From: Pseudomonadota bacterium
GTDB lineage: Bacteria > Pseudomonadota > Alphaproteobacteria > Rickettsiales > Midichloriaceae
Length of the DNA stretch: 11,480 nt
Assembly (NCBI GenBank): GCA_027621485.1
Contig: JAQCBG010000006.1
Location: 1 to 11,480 of the forward strand
Direction: 5' to 3'
How positions within the stretch are numbered: position 1 is the first letter of the stretch; every line of letters begins with the position of its first letter. The translations under genes were made by a program, and so were the position numbers. Below, piece by piece: positions 6,468 to 11,480 of this stretch. The notes under the pieces were generated by a model that was not told where the DNA came from, did not search any database, and saw only the letters and a list, made by a program, of their open reading frames with translations.

Positions 6468-9062
6468 ATGAGTAATGAATATATAAGTAAAGCATTTGGT
6501 TATAGTGAAGACAGTTCAGAACAATCAAAAGAAAGTTTTGCATATGTAATTAAGAAGCTGGGTCTAGCAGGGAAAACTGTAAGTGAGCCTTTGGCAAAAT
6601 ATTATGAAAAATATAAGCTAAATTTAGCAGAAAATATCAGTGATGAAGATTTATTTGAAAGGGTAAATTTTATAAAGAGTTTTAGCGAAATATTTCAAGT
6701 AAAAGTTGAGACATTTAATGAGGAGAGATTATCATTAATTGAAGAATTTTTAAAATTCTATGCTAAAGATGATTTAAGCAAAGTGAGCAAGGAAGAAGTT
6801 TATAAATTACAGGCAATAGAAGAAGGGGCTGGTGGGCTTACTCATTGGAGTAAATTACGAAATATATATGAGTTTAGTAGAGATTTAAGTTTTGTAACGA
6901 GGGCTCAACTTGAAAGTTTTAAAGAGATAGTAAAATCACTGGGGATTAGTAAGAATAAAAATGATAGTAAGGGAGAATTAGAAAAAGCAGAATTAGTACT
7001 TAAGGCATTAAAATTTAATGAAGCTTCATTATTGGAAGAGGACTCTGGTTTAAAAGTAAAATATCTAATGGATAAATTAAGGATAAATCTTAGAGATGAC
7101 TTACGGTTAGAGATTAAAGAAAAGATAGCGGTAATGAATAAACTAGGGTTTGAGAGAACTAATTTTGAAGGGGTTAAGGCTATAATAAGATTTATGGAAA
7201 ATAATGACTATAGATTTGATAAGGTTGAAACAATTGATGATATAGAGAAGATTAAAGAAGTAATTGATAAACTAGAGATTAGAGAATGTGAAGAGACAGA
7301 TATTAGCATTTTAATGAATAGCTTAAAATACTTAGATATTAAGGAGAAAGAGGGGTTATTTGGAAACACTCAGGATATAGAAAATATTCAAAAGAATGTT
7401 AAAGAAATAAGTGGCTCTGGAATTTGTGGGTTAAGTAGAGGTGGACTACAGGAGTTTGATAAAGTAATCCAAGTTTTTGCTAAAAAAGGCATAAAGGATA
7501 TAGATAGGGACAGTATAAATAAAATTAAATATTTTTTTAAAGAGCTAGGGGGAAAGATAGCAGATATAGATCAACTTAGAGCAAGTAATATTTTTTATGC
7601 TTTAGCTGAAGCTAAGATTGATTTAGTAAAAAGTTCTGAGCAGGAAATCAGTAAGGCTATAAATTTAATAAGAGTTGCTGGTCTTGATGTAAATAGTATT
7701 ACAAGTAGCAATATAGCAAATGCAAAGCTATTATTAGAAAGGCTAGGTGGAGACAGTGATAAGACAAAAAAAATCATCAAAGCTTTTGCAAATAAAGTAG
7801 CGACTTTAGGGGGAAAAGAGATTGAGAAATTAGAGGGGTTAATAAAGCTAGTCAACATCCAAGATTTAAGAGAATTAGATGAAAGCAAAATAGAAATACT
7901 GAAGCATGTAATAAAAGAATTAAATATGGATATAGGGACAAGTAATTATGGTGATGTAGTAAATATAGTAAAAATGTTAAAGGATGAATTAAAGATAGAG
8001 TTGGTATCGACATCATGGACTGGAGCAATAACAGAGGCTGCTAAATCTATGTTTATGGATAAAAGGAAGCAAATAACAGAGGAAATTACAAGGATAGAAA
8101 GCAAATATAAGGTACTTGGGTATGAAAATATAGAAAAATTAGCTTCATCATCAGCTTTGGAAAAAATTAAGAAAGTTAGTGAGAAATTTCGGAAAGAAGC
8201 AAATGAAAAGGAAGATTTAGAAAAAATTAATAATATTTTTAGTAAATTCACTTATAGGTTTAAGGATTTGCATATTGATGAGTTTGATAGGTATTTAGAT
8301 GTACTTAAGATACTTGGTATCAATCCATATAAAATATCAGATAAAGAATTAGATAATATGAAAAAGGTATCAGAATCTTTAGAAATTAGAATGGGGGGCC
8401 TTGGTAGAGAGACAGCTGAGATATATAAAGATTTATTAAAATGCTTAGGAGTTGACACTGAAAATTTAGATCAAGAAGGATTGGCTGGTATTAAAGCTAG
8501 TGTGAAGAATATGGGATATAGTGGAGTTAGCATATTAAGAAAAGATATAGTGGATAAACTTAAGGTATTTGGCATATGTGATTTTCAAGTATTCAAAGAA
8601 AATATAGAAATTCTTGGTATTAATTCTGCAACAATTAGCAGCTATGGAGTGGCTAAAAATTACCAAAAGCTTACAGCAGCAATAGGTGGGAAAGATGGAG
8701 TAGATAGTATTCATATGACTATAGGAAGAGTACTGGAAGCAATTAATAGAAAGTATATAAGTTTAAAGGATGACGAAGTAGATAATATGGTGGTATCACT
8801 AAATGGGATTACTGGATATAGTGGTAAGGATATAGAGTTTTATGGAAAGGTAGTAAGTGATTGTAAAATAGATTTTTTTAGTCAGATAAAAAGAAAGGCG
8901 ATATCAAAGATGGTAGAGGTATCAAAAAAAATACAAGAAAAAACATATTGTGATAATCATGCTAGCGAAGAAAAATGTAAAGATGTTAGTTCTGATTATT
9001 ATACCAATGATGAAATCAATCAGATATGTGCACTTAATAATGTGGAGCATGAGGAATTATGA
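6468..9062 (+). CDS. Unrecognised 864-residue helical repeat protein inside the tra operon
   Basis: I do not recognise this protein. No signal peptide, membrane segment, lipobox or nucleotide-binding motif is visible, so it is probably cytoplasmic or secreted without a cleaved leader. It is dominated by a degenerate helical repeat of about 22 residues. The pattern is a polar turn (D/S/N-rich), Ile/Val, a short amphipathic helix with Leu/Ile every 3-4 residues, then a closing L-G-(I/V/G/Y)-(D/N/K). Closing motifs include SLGI (158), KLGF (226), ELGG (360), AGLD (404), RLGG (426), TLGG (447), VLGY (550), ILGIN (616), CLGVD (660), NMGYSG (681), FGICD (701), ILGIN (716) and AIGG (738). The C-terminus differs: it has Cys828, Cys837 and Cys854 and an acidic end. 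GGAGAG at 6459-6464 precedes the start. The gene begins 12 nt after traC and overlaps the next gene by 4 nt (ATGA), so it is translated as part of the operon. It could be a structural T4SS accessory or an effector. Confidence 0.85.
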   Translation: MSNEYISKAFGYSEDSSEQSKESFAYVIKKLGLAGKTVSEPLAKYYEKYKLNLAENISDEDLFERVNFIKSFSEIFQVKVETFNEERLSLIEEFLKFYAKDDLSKVSKEEVYKLQAIEEGAGGLTHWSKLRNIYEFSRDLSFVTRAQLESFKEIVKSLGISKNKNDSKGELEKAELVLKALKFNEASLLEEDSGLKVKYLMDKLRINLRDDLRLEIKEKIAVMNKLGFERTNFEGVKAIIRFMENNDYRFDKVETIDDIEKIKEVIDKLEIRECEETDISILMNSLKYLDIKEKEGLFGNTQDIENIQKNVKEISGSGICGLSRGGLQEFDKVIQVFAKKGIKDIDRDSINKIKYFFKELGGKIADIDQLRASNIFYALAEAKIDLVKSSEQEISKAINLIRVAGLDVNSITSSNIANAKLLLERLGGDSDKTKKIIKAFANKVATLGGKEIEKLEGLIKLVNIQDLRELDESKIEILKHVIKELNMDIGTSNYGDVVNIVKMLKDELKIELVSTSWTGAITEAAKSMFMDKRKQITEEITRIESKYKVLGYENIEKLASSSALEKIKKVSEKFRKEANEKEDLEKINNIFSKFTYRFKDLHIDEFDRYLDVLKILGINPYKISDKELDNMKKVSESLEIRMGGLGRETAEIYKDLLKCLGVDTENLDQEGLAGIKASVKNMGYSGVSILRKDIVDKLKVFGICDFQVFKENIEILGINSATISSYGVAKNYQKLTAAIGGKDGVDSIHMTIGRVLEAINRKYISLKDDEVDNMVVSLNGITGYSGKDIEFYGKVVSDCKIDFFSQIKRKAISKMVEVSKKIQEKTYCDNHASEEKCKDVSSDYYTNDEINQICALNNVEHEEL

Positions 9063-9472
9063 TTTTTAAAAAGAAATTAGCAGGATTTGAAAAAAGCTGC
9101 ATAAAGGAAGCAAAAAACAAACCGTATATGTATTGGGGTATGGTGGTATTAATGATGATAACGGGAATAACGGCATATGGACATATGAGAGAAGCAGAGA
9201 GGATAAAATTACAAGCTATAGGATATTTTAGTCAAAAGGCACTATGCGATATTAATAATAAATGCGAATTAAGTGAAGAGGTATTAAACAGTATAAAGCA
9301 GATTTCAGAAGAAAAGAAAATGGTAGTATTGTTTTATAAGGAGATATTGCCGAGAGAAGGATATGTAAATTATATGGGTGGGAAAATAGATTATAAAGGA
9401 GATATAACGGAGGAAGTGATTGACAGGATAAAAATAAATAGAAATTCAAAAACCAAAGGTGAGGTAGCATAG
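9059..9472 (+). CDS. Unrecognised small single-pass membrane protein
   Basis: The 137-residue protein has a basic, cytoplasmic N-terminus (MIFKKKLAGFEKSCIKEAKN) and one membrane segment at about 24-41 (MYWGMVVLMMITGITAYG). A mostly helical, charged domain of about 95 residues follows and is probably periplasmic. It contains Cys63 and Cys69 (ALCDINNKCEL), which could form a disulphide if exported. No family was recognised. Its start overlaps the stop of the repeat-protein gene by four bases and the trbI-like gene begins 3 nt after its stop, so it belongs to the same operon. Size and topology resemble TrbI, so a diverged TrbI-like partner is possible, but the TrbI sequence pattern is not visible. 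Confidence 0.8.
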   Translation: MIFKKKLAGFEKSCIKEAKNKPYMYWGMVVLMMITGITAYGHMREAERIKLQAIGYFSQKALCDINNKCELSEEVLNSIKQISEEKKMVVLFYKEILPREGYVNYMGGKIDYKGDITEEVIDRIKINRNSKTKGEVA

Positions 9473-9475
9473 GTT

Positions 9476-9868
9476 ATGAGAGATAAAATAATAACAACCA
9501 TAGTAATCACATTAATAGTGATGGTGGGTTATCAAAGTTACAAGATACATGATTTAACTCGCAGGGTAAATGGTAAGTCAGAAGAGATAATAACAATAGA
9601 TTTAAGTAAAATAATTAAGGAGCTGACGGTTAATATGGTTCGTCGGGGACTTACAGAACAGCAATTAGCGCATGAGACTACTGAAGCATTGAAAAAAATT
9701 GATGAAGTGGTGGTTAGATATAAAAGTCAAGGATTTGTGATATTGGACAAGAAAGCTGTAATTACTGGGGTAGAAGATATCAGTGATGACATAAGAAATG
9801 CCATATTTAAAGATAAAAACATAAATGCAGGCAATAGCCAAAATACAACTAAAAAAGGTGCAAAGTAA
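9476..9868 (+). CDS. trbI: TrbI-like F-type pilus assembly/retraction protein
   Basis: The product is 130 residues, close to F TrbI (128), with an N-terminal inner-membrane anchor at about 4-18 (KIITTIVITLIVMVG). The F-type TrbI pattern is present. IITIDLSKIIKEL (38-50) matches the 'v.vDl..l...f' segment, a helix with RRGLTEQQLAHETTEALKK spans about 56-74, and the end motif FVILDKKAVITGVEDISDDI (87-106) matches 'v.v...aVl.g..DiT..v'. TrbI is linked to pilus retraction in F, and its place after traC agrees with the F order traC-trbI-traW. In this window, two additional genes separate it from traC and two genes from traW. GAGG at 9461-9464 lies ahead of the start, and its TAA overlaps the next ATG by one base. 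Confidence 0.75.
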   Translation: MRDKIITTIVITLIVMVGYQSYKIHDLTRRVNGKSEEIITIDLSKIIKELTVNMVRRGLTEQQLAHETTEALKKIDEVVVRYKSQGFVILDKKAVITGVEDISDDIRNAIFKDKNINAGNSQNTTKKGAK

Positions 9869-10581
9869 TGAATAAAATAATTAGAAGGATAATATTTGCT
9901 TTTATATCTGGAGCATGTATATCAGCAATTTTAAGTTATGTTATCTACAATAAGAAAATGATTGAGCCATGGGAAGATTATAAAGGAATTGGGCGTTCGA
10001 TAAAGGAAGTAAGTTATTTTAAGAAATATAGCATGCCAAATATTAAATTATTGCACAGGGGTTCTTGGTTAAAAGGAGAAGTTGAAAAAATAGGTAATAT
10101 TAAAGTAGTAATAGACAAGGATAAGGTTATAGACAGTTTGGTCAAAGAAAAGAGCAATGGGAAATATGACAGTGAAAAGTTTCTGAGGTCTTATTATAGT
10201 GCATATATTGATGCAATAATAGCTATGAATAATCAGGAATTAGAAACTGGATATATAATTTATAAAAAATTAAATATTCCAAGTGATATAGGAGAATTAT
10301 CAGATAATCAAGATAATGCAACTGATGTTACAGAAGAATTCACAAAAGAGATAAGTAAGCTTAAAATAGCAAGATATCAAAATAGTAAATGGGGTCATTT
10401 AAAAGAAATAGCAGATGACATATACGAATATTTAAAACATTACGTTAAAGATGGATTTAAAACTGAAGATGATAAAGCAATAGAAAGTGATGAAGTGATA
10501 GATAATACTGGAATTAATGAGAGTGTTGATGAAGAAATCACAGAAGAAGATAAAGAGAGTCAAATTGAGGGGAATAAATGA
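9868..10581 (+). CDS. Unrecognised membrane-anchored protein with acidic tail
   Basis: The 237-residue protein has a basic N-terminus (MNKIIRRIIF), one membrane segment at about 8-27 and an extended soluble domain likely in the periplasm. The region 58-90 is beta-like (NIKLLHRGSWLKGEVEKI), 98-125 looks helical with FLRSYYSAYIDAIIAMNN, and about 155-195 is helical. From about 199 to the end the chain is strongly acidic (Asp/Glu-rich, EEITEEDKESQIEGNK) and probably disordered. I recognise no family and see no catalytic motif. It is placed between trbI and the S26 peptidase, starts on the last base of the trbI stop, and overlaps the peptidase gene by four bases (ATGA), so it is co-translated with both. 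An envelope-assembly accessory protein is the natural guess. Confidence 0.8.
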   Translation: MNKIIRRIIFAFISGACISAILSYVIYNKKMIEPWEDYKGIGRSIKEVSYFKKYSMPNIKLLHRGSWLKGEVEKIGNIKVVIDKDKVIDSLVKEKSNGKYDSEKFLRSYYSAYIDAIIAMNNQELETGYIIYKKLNIPSDIGELSDNQDNATDVTEEFTKEISKLKIARYQNSKWGHLKEIADDIYEYLKHYVKDGFKTEDDKAIESDEVIDNTGINESVDEEITEEDKESQIEGNK

Positions 10582-11057
10582 TAGAGTGGATATTAAGAAA
10601 CAAGATAAGAGCTTTTTTATATGTATTTGGGCCATTAATATTGGCCTGGGCATTTTCAATTAAATATTCAATTAGGATAAATTTATCGGATTCATTACCA
10701 TATAAATTATTCATCCTAGATAAAGGGAATCAAGAGGTGAAAAAAGGTAAGCTAATAGCGTTTGTGGCTCCTGGCAATGGAGTGTATGAAGGTGATTTTT
10801 GTAAATATGTGATAGGTATGCCTGGAGATGTGGTAAGTTATGTAGGGTATGATGTATACGTAGGCTATAAGCATATTGGGAAAGCAAAGAAAGTGGGTAA
10901 AAAGGGGAATAAATTAGAAAGGGGTCCTGAAGGCATTATACCTGAGGGGCATTACTTTGTTTATAGCAAAAAAGAAGATAGTTTTGATTCACGATATAGG
11001 AATATTGGTTATGTTAAGGATAGTAATATTATTGGCACTGTTTATCCAATATTCTGA
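10578..11057 (+). CDS. traF: TraF-type S26 peptidase, probable pilin-processing enzyme
   Basis: This 159-residue signal-peptidase-like protein has one N-terminal membrane anchor (about 11-28) and belongs to the S26 family in the RP4 TraF-like branch. The serine box is NLSDSLPYKLFIL (35-47), with Ser39 as the likely nucleophile in an S-x-P context. The lysine box is KYVIGMPGD (76-84) with Lys76 as the general base, matching 'KrVvGlPGD'. SFDSRY at 135-140, after GHYFVYS, is the conserved 'SfDSRY.G' segment. All hallmark residues are present, so it should be active on the periplasmic face. RP4 TraF trims and cyclises its pilin. Here TraA is the obvious substrate. It is not the F-plasmid TraF, a thioredoxin-like protein of the same name. 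traW starts inside its last 47 nt. Confidence 0.9.
   Translation: MIEWILRNKIRAFLYVFGPLILAWAFSIKYSIRINLSDSLPYKLFILDKGNQEVKKGKLIAFVAPGNGVYEGDFCKYVIGMPGDVVSYVGYDVYVGYKHIGKAKKVGKKGNKLERGPEGIIPEGHYFVYSKKEDSFDSRYRNIGYVKDSNIIGTVYPIF
10998..11001 (+). promoter_or_regulatory. Shine-Dalgarno site deciding the traW start
   Basis: AGGA is placed 9 nt before ATG 11011 within the 3' end of the S26 peptidase gene. It supports translation beginning inside the upstream gene, and the resulting N-terminus has a well-formed signal peptide. Confidence 0.5.
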
Positions 11058-11480
11058 AGCTGAGGCTAAAGATTTTGGAATTATGGGAGAGGTATATGAG
11101 ATTAAAGAGCAGAGTTTACTTGAGTATATTAAGCAAAAGTTGAATTTGCTTAAAGCTAGTGGTGAGTTAGAGCTGAAGCAAAATGAGATGAAAGAAAAGG
11201 TAAGGAACTATGTAAATCGTCCATATAAGGTAAAAGGGATAGTCACTACGGCAGAGCCAAGAGAATATTATTATGATCCTACTTATACAGTTGCAAATGA
11301 TATCAAGGATCAGGATGGAAGAGTATTTATAGAGGCTGGGAGAAAGGTTAACCCACTTGAAACAATGCCACTTAGTTATAGGATGCTTTTTATAGATGGG
11401 GATGATGAGGAGCAAGTTAGGTGGGGAATAGAGCAGGCTAAGAAAGATAAAGTAAAAATTATATTAATAAATGGTGCAAT
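11011..11480 (+). CDS. traW: TraW, periplasmic pilus assembly protein (partial, runs off right edge)
   Basis: The first 156 codons are visible; the gene is cut by the window edge. ATG 11011 gives a clear Sec signal peptide, MLRIVILLALFIQYSEAEA, with likely cleavage near residue 19 before KDFG. AGGA at 10998-11001 sits 9 nt upstream. The next ATG would remove the signal peptide. The mature part shows the TraW pattern: KDFGIMGEVYEIKEQSLLEY, in which the product starts 'DlG..G.vy.I.E.d', then a long helix, NRPYKVKGIVTTAEPREYYYDPTY, VFIEAGRKVNPLETMPLSYR and MLFIDGDDEEQV. F TraW is about 210 residues, so roughly a quarter is missing. TraW is required for pilus assembly and normally lies before traU. 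The start lies 47 nt inside the S26 peptidase gene. Confidence 0.9.
   Translation, partial: MLRIVILLALFIQYSEAEAKDFGIMGEVYEIKEQSLLEYIKQKLNLLKASGELELKQNEMKEKVRNYVNRPYKVKGIVTTAEPREYYYDPTYTVANDIKDQDGRVFIEAGRKVNPLETMPLSYRMLFIDGDDEEQVRWGIEQAKKDKVKIILINGA

Noticed and set aside
6457..6471. Four-codon ATG frame between traC and the repeat-protein gene
   Set aside because: It overlaps the Shine-Dalgarno site of the real start and has no upstream ribosome site; likely chance.
7595..8458. Antisense open frames opposite the repeat protein
   Set aside because: They have Ser/Phe/Leu-rich translations mirroring the Lys/Glu/Ile-rich sense frame, and no ribosome sites.
6468..9062. Ankyrin, TPR or leucine-rich repeat identity for the 864-residue protein
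   Set aside because: Spacing near 22 residues with a closing LG(I/V)(D/N) does not fit the 33-34 residue ankyrin/TPR units or the LxxLxLxxN of leucine-rich repeats.
1..11480. CRISPR array, tRNA/rRNA, insertion sequence or attachment site
   Set aside because: No spaced direct repeats, no cloverleaf or rRNA sequence, no transposase and no terminal inverted repeats were seen. The window lies inside a conjugation operon.

Overview
The window is a single-stranded, densely packed run of plus-strand genes. They encode much of an F-type (MPF_F) conjugative type IV secretion system (T4SS). The DNA is AT-rich: Ile is mostly ATA, Leu mostly TTA, and Arg mostly AGA/AGG. Proteins are Lys/Glu/Ile-rich. 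An F-like tra operon with this composition fits the integrated conjugative elements (RAGE-type) of Rickettsiales and related host-associated bacteria. That assignment is inference; another AT-rich intracellular proteobacterium is possible.

Layout: 3-104 is the open tail of an upstream frame. 123-467 encodes a 114-residue protein with an OB-fold-like strand pattern. 468-551 is a short gap with a TATAAT-like box and a good Shine-Dalgarno site, and it is the only plausible internal promoter region seen. From 552 onward the genes are contiguous: traA (pilin), traL, traE, traK, traB, traV and traC (ATPase). Three proteins or groups not in the F set follow: an 864-residue repeat protein (6468-9062), a 137-residue membrane protein (9059-9472), then a trbI-like gene (9476-9868) and a 237-residue membrane-anchored protein (9868-10581). 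The window ends with an S26-family TraF-type peptidase (10578-11057) and the 5' part of traW. traW begins at 11011, overlaps the peptidase gene by 47 nt, and runs off the right edge.

How the parts fit, from knowledge of F-type systems: TraA is the pilus subunit. TraL and TraE are inner-membrane parts of the assembly platform. TraB spans the periplasm and meets TraK and the lipoprotein TraV in the outer-membrane core. TraC is the ATPase that drives pilus assembly. TrbI and TraW are assembly and retraction factors. The S26 peptidase probably matures, or possibly cyclises, the pilin. The order A-L-E-K-B-V-C-(trbI)-S26-W matches F-like systems that carry an S26 peptidase. traP, trbD, trbG and traR of F are absent.

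The least explained part is 6468-10581. The 864-residue protein is built of a degenerate repeat of about 22 residues and sits where F has nothing large. Together with the two unrecognised membrane proteins it is the best candidate for an undescribed lineage-specific addition to the secretion machine, or for a cargo/effector locus inside the operon.
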